64,000 nucleotides of DNA from Streptomyces kurssanovii. GTDB taxonomy: Bacteria > Actinomycetota > Actinomycetes > Streptomycetales > Streptomycetaceae. The position numbers and the translations under genes are program-made. Positions 17,663 to 26,619 of the stretch are shown piece by piece. Position 1 is the stretch's first letter. Each line of letters begins with the position of its first letter. The stretch is taken from NCBI RefSeq assembly GCF_014649695.1, contig NZ_BMTN01000013.1, positions 118,755-182,754 on the forward strand, read 5' to 3'. A model generated the notes under the pieces. It was not told the DNA's origin, ran no database searches, and worked only from the letters and a program-made list of their open reading frames with translations.

Positions 17663-19117
17663 ATGCCCCACGCCTCCGAGTCCGAAGGCGCGATAGAGAC
17701 CCGCGGCCTCGAACCCGTCCCTGACGCGGAGCGCACCGGCCGCGTCCGGGAACTGTTTCCCACCTGGGTCGCCGCCAACATCAGTGTGCTGCTGCTGACG
17801 ATGGGCGCGGGACTGGTCGTCTTCAACGGCCTGAACTTCTGGCAGGTGCTGACCGTCGCCGTCGCCGCGCCCGTCCTCTCGTACGGGCTCGTGGGCCTGA
17901 TCTCGGTCGCGGGCAAGCGCGGTGGTTCACCCGGCATGGCCCTGTCCCGTGCGGTCTTCGGGCAGCGCGGGAACCTCTTTCCCGGCTCGCTGATCTGGGT
18001 CGCCCGCTGGGGCTGGGAGACGATCAACGCCGTCACCGGCGCCTATGCCGTGCTCACGGTCCTGGACCTGCTCTTCGGGATCCGGAGCAGCACGGCGCTG
18101 ATCATCACGACCCTGCTGCTCTTCGTCGCCTGCACCTTCCTCGTCTCGGGGCTCGGCATCGGTGCCCTCCAGGTGTGCAGCAAGTGGTCGACGTACCTGT
18201 TCGGCGCGTTCAGCGTGCTGGTTCTGATCTACCTGGTCGCGAACACCGACTGGTCCGCCGTCTTCGACAAGCCGGCCGGTTCGACGGCGATGATGGTGGC
18301 GGGGATCGGCACCATCGCGGCGGGCGGCATCAGCTGGGTCCCGTCGGGTCCGGACTTCACGCGCTACCTGCCGCGCACGGCCTCCGGCCGGGCGATGGTC
18401 GGCGCCACCGTCGGCGGCGCGGGCGTCGTCGTTCTGCCGATGGTACTGATGGGCGCCGTCATGGCGGTGTCCACACCGGACCTGGCGAGCGCCCAGGACC
18501 CGGTCGCCTTCATCGGCGAGATCCTGCCCATGTGGCTGGCGGTGCCGTACCTGCTGATCGCCCTCGTCGGCATGCTGCTGATCAACTCCATGTCGATGTA
18601 CTCGGCCGGATTCACCGCGCAGACCCTGGGCGTGAAGGTGCCCCGCACCTGGGCGGTGAGCGTGAACGCCGTGATCAGCCTGGTATTCGGCTTCCTGCTG
18701 ATGGTGGTGGCCACCAGCTTCATCGGCTCCTTCATCTCATTCCTGACGCTGCTCGCGGTGGCCTTCTCCGCGTGGATCGGCGTCTTCGGCGTCGACATGC
18801 TGCGCCGGCCGGCGTACGACGGTTCGGCACTGATGGACACCACCCGCACGAGCGCCTACTGGTACCGAGGCGGCTTCGCCTGGCAGGCGATGGTGTCGTG
18901 GGCGTCGGCGCTGGCGGTGGGACTGCTGTTCACCCGGGTCGACTGGTTCGCCGGCCCGCTCGCGTCGTCCTGGGCGGGCGAGAACGGTCTGGGCTGGGCG
19001 GTGACGGTCCTGGTGGCCGCGGGCCTGTACGCGGTGCTGCCGCGCACGGGACCGGCTGCCCAGGCGGACCCCGCACCCGCGGCCGTCGAAACCGAGCCCG
19101 AGACCCTGTCCATCTGA
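17663..19117 (+). CDS. NCS1-family permease (cytosine/purine/allantoin type)
   Basis: Integral membrane transporter of 484 residues with about twelve hydrophobic segments. It belongs to the nucleobase-cation symport-1 family, related to CodB: WVAANISVLLLTMGAGLVVF near the N-terminus, GKRGGSPGMALSRAVFGQRG in the first loop and SWVPSGPDFTRYLPR in the middle are characteristic. Substrates in this family include cytosine, purines, allantoin and thiamine precursors; the sequence does not say which. ATG 17663 follows GGAG eight bases upstream. The LLM oxidoreductase starts 59 bases downstream on the same strand and may share its transcript. It is divergent from ftsY. Confidence 0.85.
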   Translation: MPHASESEGAIETRGLEPVPDAERTGRVRELFPTWVAANISVLLLTMGAGLVVFNGLNFWQVLTVAVAAPVLSYGLVGLISVAGKRGGSPGMALSRAVFGQRGNLFPGSLIWVARWGWETINAVTGAYAVLTVLDLLFGIRSSTALIITTLLLFVACTFLVSGLGIGALQVCSKWSTYLFGAFSVLVLIYLVANTDWSAVFDKPAGSTAMMVAGIGTIAAGGISWVPSGPDFTRYLPRTASGRAMVGATVGGAGVVVLPMVLMGAVMAVSTPDLASAQDPVAFIGEILPMWLAVPYLLIALVGMLLINSMSMYSAGFTAQTLGVKVPRTWAVSVNAVISLVFGFLLMVVATSFIGSFISFLTLLAVAFSAWIGVFGVDMLRRPAYDGSALMDTTRTSAYWYRGGFAWQAMVSWASALAVGLLFTRVDWFAGPLASSWAGENGLGWAVTVLVAAGLYAVLPRTGPAAQADPAPAAVETEPETLSI

Positions 19118-19176
19118 CGCAACGTCAGCTAACGTCCCCCTTCGCCGTGCCCACATCTGGCGGAGGGGGACTTCCC

Positions 19177-20148
19177 ATGGCCTTCACGGTTGCCCGGTTC
19201 AACATGGTCGACCCGGCCGCGACGCCCGAGACCCTCGCGGTCCGCTACCGTGCCGCCCTGGAAATGGCCGTGTACGCCGACGACCGCGGCGTCGACACGG
19301 TCCAGACCGAGGAGCACCACGGCGCCGGGAACAACTGGCTGCCGTCGCCGCTGGCCTTCGCCGGCGCCGTCCTGGGCGCCACCCGCCGCATCGCGGTCAC
19401 CGTGTCCGCGGTCATCGGCCCGCTGCACGAGCCGCTGCGGATGGCCGAAGACCTCGCCGTGCTGGACCTGATCGGCCAGGGCCGGCTGGTGACCGTAGCG
19501 GGGATCGGCTACCGGCCCGAGGAGTACGTGCAGCTCGGCGTCGACTGGAGCCGGCGCGGACAGCTCCAGGACGAGCTGCTGGAGACGCTGCTGGCCGCCT
19601 GGACCGGTGAGAGCTTCGTATACCGGGGCCGTACCGTGCGGGTCACCCCGCGCCCGTACACCCAGCCGCATCCCCTGCTGATCGTCGGCGGGTCCTCCCG
19701 GGCCGCCGCGCGCCGGGCGGCCCGCTTCGGCCTCCCGTTCTTCCCCAGCGCCCACCTGCCGGAGCTCGAGGCGTACTACGAGGAGCGGCGGGCCGAGTTC
19801 GGGACCGACGGCTTCTGCATGATGCCCGCGGAGAAGACGACGCTGCTGCACGTGTCGGAGGATCCCGACCGCGCGTGGGCGCTGTACGGCGAGCACTTCC
19901 TGCACGAGGCGCGGACGTACGCGTCCTGGCAGTCGCCGGACATCCGTTCCGCGGTGCGGTCCGCGGCCGGGACCGTCGGGGAACTGCGCGACGAGGGCGT
20001 CTACCGGATCGTGACTCCTGACGAGTGCGTGGCACTGGACGCGGAGAGCCTGGTGCTGCATCCGCTGTGCGGGGGCATGCCGGTGGACGAGGGATGGCGC
20101 AGCCTTCAGCTGCTGTGCGAACACGTACTGCCCCGGCTCACGCGCTGA
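19177..20148 (+). CDS. LLM-class flavin-dependent oxidoreductase
   Basis: A 323-residue TIM-barrel protein of the luciferase-like monooxygenase family, using FMN or F420. Typical features are VQTEEHHGAGNNWLPSPLAF near the N-terminus, the LDLIGQGRLVTVAGIGYRPE strand-loop and PHPLLIVGGSSRAAARRAAR. The actual substrate is unknown. A strong GGAGGGGGA precedes ATG 19177. It follows the NCS1 permease closely, so the pair may import and oxidise one small molecule; this is inference from position. A 13-pair terminator overlaps its stop codon. Confidence 0.85.
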   Translation: MAFTVARFNMVDPAATPETLAVRYRAALEMAVYADDRGVDTVQTEEHHGAGNNWLPSPLAFAGAVLGATRRIAVTVSAVIGPLHEPLRMAEDLAVLDLIGQGRLVTVAGIGYRPEEYVQLGVDWSRRGQLQDELLETLLAAWTGESFVYRGRTVRVTPRPYTQPHPLLIVGGSSRAAARRAARFGLPFFPSAHLPELEAYYEERRAEFGTDGFCMMPAEKTTLLHVSEDPDRAWALYGEHFLHEARTYASWQSPDIRSAVRSAAGTVGELRDEGVYRIVTPDECVALDAESLVLHPLCGGMPVDEGWRSLQLLCEHVLPRLTR

Positions 20149-20158
20149 GCCGGGGCAG
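20128..20158. terminator. Hairpin overlapping the LLM oxidoreductase stop
   Basis: CTGCCCCGGCTCA and its perfect complement flank loop CGCGC. The 13-pair stem includes the stop codon of the LLM gene and lies 31 bases past the glcP stop, serving both convergent units. Confidence 0.82.
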
Positions 20159-20188
20159 TTTCCGTGACGAGGAGAGGGGCAGCGGGGA

Positions 20189-21610
20189 TTAGCCCATCTC
20201 CTCCAACGCCTTGCCCTTCGTCTCCTTGACGTACCTGAGTACGAAGGGGATCGAGAGCACGGCGAAGACCGTGTAGATCACATAGGTGCCGGAGAGGTTC
20301 CAGTCCGCGAGGCTCGGGAAGCTGGCGGTGATGGCCCAGTTGGCGATCCACTGCGCGGAGGCGGCGACGCCGAGGGCGGCGGCGCGGATCCGGTTCGGGA
20401 ACATCTCGCCGAGGAAGACCCAGACGACGACGCCCCACGACAGCGCGAAGAAGAGCACGAAGACGTGGGCGGCGATGAGGGCCACCGCGCCCTGGCTCTC
20501 CGGCAGCTTGCCGTCGACGAGCTCGGCGGAGAAGGCCCAGGCCTCGAGGGCCAGCGCGACCGCCATACCGGTGGAACCGATGAGCGCGAGCGGCCGGCGG
20601 CCGATCCGGTCGACCAGCACCATCGCGATCACGGTGCCGATGATGTTGATGATCGACGTGGTGAACGAGTAGAGGAACGAGCTGGACGGGTCGACGCCCA
20701 CCGACTGCCACAGGGTGGCCGAGTAGTAGAACGCGACGTTGATGCCGACCAGCTGCTGGAAGACCGACAGGCCGATGCCGACCCAGACGATGGGCAGGAA
20801 GCCGAAGCGGCTGCCGAGCAGGTCCTTGAAGGAGGACTTGTGCTCCCGGCGCATGGCGAGCTCGATCTCGCCGACCCGGGCATCCAGGTCGATGCCCTTG
20901 CCCTCGACCTCGGCGAGGACCTCCTTCGCCCGGCCGACCTTGCCGACCGAGATGAGGAAGCGCGGCGACTCCGGGATCGCGAAGGACAGGAGCCCGTACA
21001 GCACCGCCGGGACGACCATGACGCCGAGCATCCACTGCCAGGCCTCGATGCCGGCGATCTCTCCGCGCTGATCGCCGTCGGCGATCTGGAGGATGCCGTA
21101 GTTCACCAGCTGCGAGACCGCGATGCCGATGACGATCGCGGCCTGCTGGAAGGAGGCCAGCCGGCCGCGGTAGGCGGCGGGAGAGACCTCGGCGATGTAG
21201 GCCGGGCCGATGACGGACGCCATGCCGATCGCGAAGCCGCCGATGATCCGCCACATGGCGAGGTCCCAGAGCGCGAACGGGAGCGCGGAGCCCACGGCGC
21301 TGAGGGTGAAGAGCACTGCGGCGATCTGCATACAGCGGATGCGGCCGATGCGGTCAGCGATACGGCCGGCGGTCGCGGCGCCGATGGCGCAGCCGACCAG
21401 CGCGACGGCGATGACCTGGGCGAGGGTGCCCGAGCCGATGTCGTAGCGGTGCCGGATGGCCTCGACGGCGCCGTTGATGACGGAGCTGTCATAACCGAAG
21501 AGGAAACCGCCCATCGCGGCGGCGGCCGTGATGAAGATGACATGCCCGAGGTGGTCGGGGTGGGCCGAGCGGGCCCCTGATGCCGGTGGCGGCTGCTCAG
21601 TGCTGGTCAC
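20189..21610 (-). CDS. glcP: Glucose permease GlcP (sugar porter, MFS)
   Basis: Sugar/H+ symporter of 473 residues with twelve membrane segments. Sugar-porter signatures are present: GFLFGYDSSVINGAV, RIADRIGRI, PESPRFLISVGKVGRA, FQQLVGINVAFYYS and VDRIGRRPL. The length and its position between ftsY and smc match GlcP1, the main glucose transporter of S. coelicolor, which also mediates glucose repression. GTG 21610 is chosen because AGGAG stands six bases upstream; the frame continues to 21748 but that part overlaps the promoter. Upstream lies a strong promoter with CTTCAAG operator repeats. Confidence 0.92.
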   Translation of the reverse strand: MTSTEQPPPASGARSAHPDHLGHVIFITAAAAMGGFLFGYDSSVINGAVEAIRHRYDIGSGTLAQVIAVALVGCAIGAATAGRIADRIGRIRCMQIAAVLFTLSAVGSALPFALWDLAMWRIIGGFAIGMASVIGPAYIAEVSPAAYRGRLASFQQAAIVIGIAVSQLVNYGILQIADGDQRGEIAGIEAWQWMLGVMVVPAVLYGLLSFAIPESPRFLISVGKVGRAKEVLAEVEGKGIDLDARVGEIELAMRREHKSSFKDLLGSRFGFLPIVWVGIGLSVFQQLVGINVAFYYSATLWQSVGVDPSSSFLYSFTTSIINIIGTVIAMVLVDRIGRRPLALIGSTGMAVALALEAWAFSAELVDGKLPESQGAVALIAAHVFVLFFALSWGVVVWVFLGEMFPNRIRAAALGVAASAQWIANWAITASFPSLADWNLSGTYVIYTVFAVLSIPFVLRYVKETKGKALEEMG

Positions 21611-21695
21611 GTTGTACTCCTGGGGCCGTCCGGCAGCGCCGCCGGACGTGGGGGGCGAGCCCTCCAAGTGGGGCACAAGTTTGGGGCGCGCACCA

Positions 21696-21808
21696 CTTGA
21701 AGGTAAAAGCGACGTTGCAGAGACTATGCCTTCAAGTTTCGAAGTCAATACCCGGATCCAAATCAGTGAGAGACCTTCAAGGGCAGCATTAGCTTCAAGT
21801 CTTGAAGA
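21696..21808. repeat. CTTCAAG / CTTGAAG operator array upstream of glcP
   Basis: The heptamer occurs as ACTTGAAG (21696-21703), CTTCAAG (21731-21737), CCTTCAAGG (21775-21783) and a perfect 15-base palindrome CTTCAAGTCTTGAAG (21794-21808). A related TTTCGAAG follows the second copy. One copy lies between the -35 and -10 boxes. The array fills the gap between glcP and smc and is best read as binding sites for a regulator of glucose uptake. Confidence 0.75.
21722..21749 (-). promoter_or_regulatory. glcP promoter
   Basis: On the minus strand TTGACT (21744-21749) and TAGTCT (21722-21727) are 16 bases apart, close to the housekeeping consensus. The start site would be near 21715, giving a leader of about 105 bases. 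The spacer contains one CTTGAAG copy, so a bound regulator would exclude RNA polymerase. Confidence 0.65.
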
Positions 21809-21825
21809 GTCGGCGCGGCGGCGCC

Positions 21826-24800
21826 TCAGCGGAGGCGCTGGCTGATGACCTTGGAGACGCCGTCGCCCTGCATCGACACGCCGTACAGCGCGTCGGCGAC
21901 CTCCATCGTCCGCTTCTGGTGCGTGATCACGATCAGCTGCGAACTCTCCTGGAGTTCCTGCATGATCCGGATCAGCCGCTGGAGATTGGTGTCGTCGAGT
22001 GCCGCCTCGACCTCGTCCATCACATAGAACGGGCTCGGCCGGGCCTTGAAGATGGAGACCAGCATCGCCACGGCGGTCAGCGACCGCTCCCCGCCCGACA
22101 GCAGCGACAGCCGCTTTACCTTCTTCCCGGGCGGCCGCGCCTCCACGTCCACGCCGGTGGTGAGCATGTTGTCCGGGTCGGTCAGCACGAGCCGCCCCTC
22201 ACCCCCGGGGAAGAGACGGGAGAAGACGCCCTCGAACTCACGGGCGGTGTCCCGGTAGGCCTCGGTGAAGACCTGCTCGACGCGTTCGTCCACCTCCTTC
22301 ACGACCTGAAGCAGGTCGGCCCGGGTCTTCTTCAGGTCCTCAAGCTGCTCCGACAGGAACTGGTGGCGCTCCTCCAGCGCCGCGAACTCCTCCAGAGCGA
22401 GCGGATTCACCTTCCCGAGCTGTTGGTACGCCCGTTCGGCCGACTTCAGGCGCTTTTCCTGTTCCGCGCGGACGAAACGCCGCGGCTGGTTCCTGGGATG
22501 TTCCGGGTCCTCCGGAAGCTCCTCGCCCTCGGCCGGCGGGGACGGGGGCACCGGCTGGTCGGGGCCGTACTCGGACACCAGGCCGGCCGGTTCCACGCCC
22601 AGCTCCTCCAGCGCCTTCGTCTCCAGTTGCTCGATCCGCAGCCGCTTCTCCGCGCCCAGCACCTCACCGCGGTGCACCGAGTCGGTGAGCTTGTCGAGCT
22701 CGGCCTTGAGGTCCCGGCCCGTGCTCCGGGCGGCGGTCAGCTCCCGCTCGCGCTCCGCCTTGGCGGCCTCGGCCGCGGCCCGCTCGGCCTCCGCCCGCAC
22801 CAGCGACACCTCGACATGCGCCAGCAACTGCCGGGCGCCGGCCGCGACGGCCGCCGCCACCTCGGCCTCGTGGCGCATCCGGGCGCGCCGCTGCTCGGCG
22901 CGCGCACGCGCCTCACGCTCGGCGCGCGCCCCCCGGTCGAGCGCGTCGGCGCGCCCGGCCAGGCCCTTGACCCGCTCCTCGTGCGTACGCACCTGGAGGC
23001 GGGCCTCCATCTCCGTCTGTCGCGCGTTGGCGCCGTCGGCGGCGAGCCGGTCCCGTACATGGGTGTCGGGCTCCTCCTCGGCCGGGACCTCCTCCGCGAC
23101 GAGCAGCCGCTCCGCCAACTCCTCGGCCTCCTCGGCCGCCCGCTCCAGCGCCTCCTGGGCGCGGGCGGCCGCCGCGGCGGTCCGCTCCGCCTCACCCGCG
23201 GCACCACGGGCCTGACCGGAGAGACGCCCGAGCCTGCCGGAGACCGCCGACTTCTCCCGGTCGGCGGCGCGCCTGCGCTCCCCCAGCTCCTCGACCAGGG
23301 ACGCGCATGCGGCACGGCGGACCGTGGCCTGCTGCTGTGCGGCCGCCAGCTCCGCGCACTGCCGCGCCAGGTCCTCGAGCTCGGCCGCCGCCTCGTCGAC
23401 GGACGCCTGGACCTCGAGCAGACTCGGCGCCCCGGCGGACCCGCCCTGCGCGAAGTGCGCCGCGAGCACGTCTCCCTCCGCGGTGACGGCGGTGAGCCCG
23501 GGCCGTGCGCCGACCAGGTCCTCGGCGTCCTCGAGGCTTCCCACCACCACGGTCGTGCGCAGCAGCCTGCGTACGGCGGGCATCAGTTCGTCGGGCCCGC
23601 GGACGAGGTCCGCGGCGCGCCTGCCCTCCGCTCCTGACAGGTCGGGCTCAGGACCGCCGGCGGCGGAGGTGGCGGAGGTTTCGGAGGCGAGCAGCAGGGC
23701 CGCCCGGCCGCCGTCCTGTTTGCGCAGCAGACGGATCGCCTCTGCCGCCGTGGACACGTCGGTGACGGCCACCGCGTCCGCCGCCGCTCCCAGCGCCGCC
23801 GCCACGGGGATCTCGTACCCGGGCGTCACCGTGAGCAGTTCGGCCGCCGGGCCGAGCAGGCCCGCGAGGCGGTCACGTGCTCCGAGCAGCGCGCCCGTGC
23901 CGTCCTTGCGCCGCAGGCCCAGCGCCAGCGCGTCGCGGCGGGCCGCCACCGCGGCGCGCTTGCGTTCCGCCGTGGTGAGCGACTCACGGGCCTCGCTCAG
24001 CGCGGCCTCCGCGCCGGCCAGTTCCCGCTTCGCCGCGTCGTGCCGGTCGGCCAGCAGGGAATCGTCGTGGTCCAGCGCGTCGACCTCGGACTTGAGCTGC
24101 TCGTACTCCTCCTGCGCGGCGACGGCCCGCTCCTGCGCCTCGTCGCGGGCGGCGGCCAGCCGGTCGATCTCGGCCTGGGCGGACGCGGCGCGCGAACGGG
24201 CCGCGTTGACCTGGCCGCTCAGCCGGGCGAGCCCTTCGCGACGGTCGGCGATGGCGCGCGCCACGTCCTTCAGGCGGCGTTCCTCGACGGCGAGCTCGCG
24301 CTCCAGTTCGGCGCGGTGCGCGACGGTGTCCTCCAGGGCACGTTCCGCCGCTTCGAGAGCGGCCTCCAGCTCCGCCTCCTGCTCGCGGATGCGGGCGGCC
24401 TCACGCTCCATGTCCTCCGGATCACGGCCGCGCCGCTCCTCCACCGGCTGCGCCGTCGCGCTCTTGACGCGGGCGTCGGCCAGGGAGATCGTGCCGCGCA
24501 CCCGCTCGGCGAGCTGGGAGAGCTCGTACCAGCTCTGCTGGGCACGCTGGAGCCGCGGTGCGAGCCGCCGCACCTCGTCCTCCAGGTCCGCCTCGCGGGC
24601 CAGCGCCGCCTTCAGCTCGGCCTCGGCCGCCTCCTTGCGCTGCTTGAGCGCGGCCTCGTCGGCGACCTCGGTGCGCAGCGCCTCCCGCATGCGTACGAGG
24701 TCGTCGGCGAGCAGCCGGAGCCGGGCGTCGCGCAGGTCCGCCTGGATGACGGCGGCCCTCCTGGCCACGGCCGCCTGCCGCCCCAGCGGCTTGAGCTGGC

Positions 24801-25398
24801 GGCGCAGTTCGTCGGTGAGGTCCTGCACCCGGGCGAGGTTGGCCCGCATCGCGTCCAGCTTCCGCAGCGCCTTCTCCTTGCGCTTGCGGTGCTTGAGGAC
24901 GCCCGCCGCCTCTTCGATGAAGGCCCGCCGCCCCATGGGATCGGCGTGCAGGACGGAGTCGAGCTGGCCCTGGCCGACGATGACGTGCATCTCGCGGCCG
25001 ATGCCGGAGTCGGAGAGCAGTTCCTGGATGTCGAGCAGCCGGCAGGTGTCGCCGTTGATCTGGTACTCGCTGCCGCCGTTGCGGAACATGATCCGCGTGA
25101 TGGTGACCTCGGCGTACTCGATGGGCAGAGCACCGTCGGAGTTGTCGATCGTCAGGGAGACCTCGGCCCGGCCCAGCGGCGGCCGGCCGGTCGTCCCGGC
25201 GAAGATGACGTCCTCCATCTTGCCGCCGCGCAGGGACTTGGCGCCCTGCTCGCCCATGACCCAGGAAAGCGCGTCCACGACGTTGGACTTGCCGGAGCCG
25301 TTGGGACCCACGACGCAGGTGATGCCGGGCTCGAACCGCAGGGTGGTGGCCGAGGCGAACGACTTGAAACCGCGCAGGGTCATGGCCTTGAGGTGCAC
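21826..25398 (-). CDS. smc: Chromosome partition protein SMC
   Basis: SMC condensin ATPase of 1190 residues. The N-terminal head has GPNGSGKSNVVDALSWVMGE (Walker A) and FIEEAAGVLKHRKRKEKALR. Two long coiled coils (about 170-490 and 680-1000) flank a Gly-containing hinge at about 505-660. The C-terminal head has LSLLSGGERSLTAVAML (signature) and FYVMDEVEAALDD (Walker B). It works with ScpA and ScpB to compact and segregate chromosomes, important during sporulation septation. GTG 25398 begins HLKAMTLRGFKSF, the conserved family start. Convergent reading frames on the other strand are shadows of the Ala/Glu/Arg-rich coils. Confidence 0.97.
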   Translation of the reverse strand: MHLKAMTLRGFKSFASATTLRFEPGITCVVGPNGSGKSNVVDALSWVMGEQGAKSLRGGKMEDVIFAGTTGRPPLGRAEVSLTIDNSDGALPIEYAEVTITRIMFRNGGSEYQINGDTCRLLDIQELLSDSGIGREMHVIVGQGQLDSVLHADPMGRRAFIEEAAGVLKHRKRKEKALRKLDAMRANLARVQDLTDELRRQLKPLGRQAAVARRAAVIQADLRDARLRLLADDLVRMREALRTEVADEAALKQRKEAAEAELKAALAREADLEDEVRRLAPRLQRAQQSWYELSQLAERVRGTISLADARVKSATAQPVEERRGRDPEDMEREAARIREQEAELEAALEAAERALEDTVAHRAELERELAVEERRLKDVARAIADRREGLARLSGQVNAARSRAASAQAEIDRLAAARDEAQERAVAAQEEYEQLKSEVDALDHDDSLLADRHDAAKRELAGAEAALSEARESLTTAERKRAAVAARRDALALGLRRKDGTGALLGARDRLAGLLGPAAELLTVTPGYEIPVAAALGAAADAVAVTDVSTAAEAIRLLRKQDGGRAALLLASETSATSAAGGPEPDLSGAEGRRAADLVRGPDELMPAVRRLLRTTVVVGSLEDAEDLVGARPGLTAVTAEGDVLAAHFAQGGSAGAPSLLEVQASVDEAAAELEDLARQCAELAAAQQQATVRRAACASLVEELGERRRAADREKSAVSGRLGRLSGQARGAAGEAERTAAAAARAQEALERAAEEAEELAERLLVAEEVPAEEEPDTHVRDRLAADGANARQTEMEARLQVRTHEERVKGLAGRADALDRGARAEREARARAEQRRARMRHEAEVAAAVAAGARQLLAHVEVSLVRAEAERAAAEAAKAERERELTAARSTGRDLKAELDKLTDSVHRGEVLGAEKRLRIEQLETKALEELGVEPAGLVSEYGPDQPVPPSPPAEGEELPEDPEHPRNQPRRFVRAEQEKRLKSAERAYQQLGKVNPLALEEFAALEERHQFLSEQLEDLKKTRADLLQVVKEVDERVEQVFTEAYRDTAREFEGVFSRLFPGGEGRLVLTDPDNMLTTGVDVEARPPGKKVKRLSLLSGGERSLTAVAMLVSIFKARPSPFYVMDEVEAALDDTNLQRLIRIMQELQESSQLIVITHQKRTMEVADALYGVSMQGDGVSKVISQRLR

Positions 25399-25526
25399 GC
25401 CCCCGGACTCTACCTTTCGGTTGCGGTTTCACCCATGAAGGTGCAGGGCAGATCAGACGTTGAAGGAAACACTTCAGGAACTGCGGGGGGCGAAGGACGG
25501 GGCAGGGGCGGGAGCGGAAAAGAAAG

Positions 25527-25549
25527 AAGGGACGCCGAGGGCGTCCCTT
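25527..25549 (-). terminator. Rho-independent terminator of the small coiled-coil gene
   Basis: AAGGGACGCC and GGCGTCCCTT pair perfectly around loop GAG. On the minus strand the stem is followed by CTTTCTTTTCC, a T-rich run, 38 bases past the stop of the 72-residue gene. Confidence 0.75.
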
Positions 25550-25587
25550 GCATATCTTGCTGCGCGATGCCCTGGCGGACGCCGTGC

Positions 25588-25806
25588 TCAGGTGAGCGCG
25601 GGCTCCGCCCGAGGTACGTCGATGTCCATACCTTCGAGCAGCGACTCTCCGGGGTGCTGAGCGACGGCGGCGTTGAGAGCGTCATTCTCGGACTGGATCC
25701 GTACAAGCTCGGATTCGAGGTCCTGGACGCGCTGCTGAAGCCGTCGCATCTCGGCGAGGAGTCGCGGGTCGGAACCGCCGACGTAACCGAGAAGCGCCTT
25801 TGCCAT
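25588..25806 (-). CDS. Small conserved coiled-coil protein
   Basis: A 72-residue protein of unknown function. It starts MAKALLGYVGGSDPRLLAEM and continues as a heptad-like helix (RRLQQRVQDLESELVRIQSE) that should form a coiled coil. An acidic tail follows (GESLLEGMDIDV). ATG 25806 has GGAGG eleven bases upstream on the minus strand, ideal for initiation, although the frame is open for another 390 bases. Its own terminator follows. I believe such small proteins are conserved next to smc in Streptomyces, but I do not recognise a function. Confidence 0.8.
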   Translation of the reverse strand: MAKALLGYVGGSDPRLLAEMRRLQQRVQDLESELVRIQSENDALNAAVAQHPGESLLEGMDIDVPRAEPALT

Positions 25807-26199
25807 GATGGATGGTCCTCCACACTGAGTGACCGACCGAAGCGGTGTGGGTCGTGAGGGATTCGCACCCGCGGTGCTCGGCAGTCCTGGTTTTACTGCT
25901 TGCCGTGCTGCGGTTCTTGACTGCCGAACAGCTGAGGTGCGCGGGGCTTCCAGAGTCTCACCAAAAAGTTTGACGGTCAACACGATCACACCCCGTATCG
26001 ACGGGCGGCCCGGGGGCATACAACCGCTGAAGAGTGCGGCGTGCCTGACCTGCGGGGCCCTGGGGGGCGTGACGATCATCTTTCCTGGCGCAGCCTGGCA
26101 GAGCAAGCCCTTCTTGGCAATCACCTGGGGTTTCTGCCGGCGGCCGGGCCTTCCGGGGAGCGGCGGGAGGCCGTCGGAGCGGGCTCGGCCCGGCACCCG
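25807..26199. other. Intergenic region between the small coiled-coil gene and acyP
   Basis: These 393 bases contain no frame with convincing codon bias. TTGACGGTCAA forms an imperfect palindrome around 25968-25980, next to an AAAAAG run, and may be part of the promoter of the small gene. The part near 26126-26180 is GC-rich and self-complementary and may end acyP transcription. Confidence 0.5.
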
Positions 26200-26481
26200 T
26201 CAGCGGATGGCGAAGTCCGGGTAGCCGCCGCGGGGCGTGTCCCAGATCTCAGTGACTCCGTCGACGCGGCCGGGTGTGTCGTCGGAGCGAAGCCACTCCA
26301 GCAAACGGTGGCAATTCTCACGTGACCCCTCCGCCACGACCTGCACCCTGCCGTCGTCCAGATTGAGGGCGAAGCCGGTGAGCCCTCCGATCTCCAGAGC
26401 GTTTGCCCTGGTGAACCATCGGAAGCCCACTCCCTGTACTCGGCCGCGTACCCAGGCGGTCAGCCGTGCGGTGTCGTTCAT
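26200..26481 (-). CDS. acyP: Acylphosphatase
   Basis: Small hydrolase of carboxyl-phosphate bonds, 93 residues. The family signature [20 protein letters not shown] contains the phosphate loop [11 protein letters not shown] with the catalytic Arg. The second motif [17 protein letters not shown] provides the catalytic Asn (as LNLDDG). Both key residues are present, so it should be active. ATG 26481 matches the normal family length. It is divergent from the CAP-domain gene. Its physiological substrate is unknown in bacteria generally. Confidence 0.95.
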   Translation of the reverse strand: MNDTARLTAWVRGRVQGVGFRWFTRANALEIGGLTGFALNLDDGRVQVVAEGSRENCHRLLEWLRSDDTPGRVDGVTEIWDTPRGGYPDFAIR

Positions 26482-26619
26482 GGCTGCACGGTATCCGGCC
26501 GATTGCTTCTGCATCACTTCGGCCCCGGGCCGCATGGCGTACAGTCCGGACGCAATCAGCATCACTCGTACGGGTGAGTCCGTTGACGTTCGACGTCGTG
26601 TACCAGGAAGGCACAGCAC

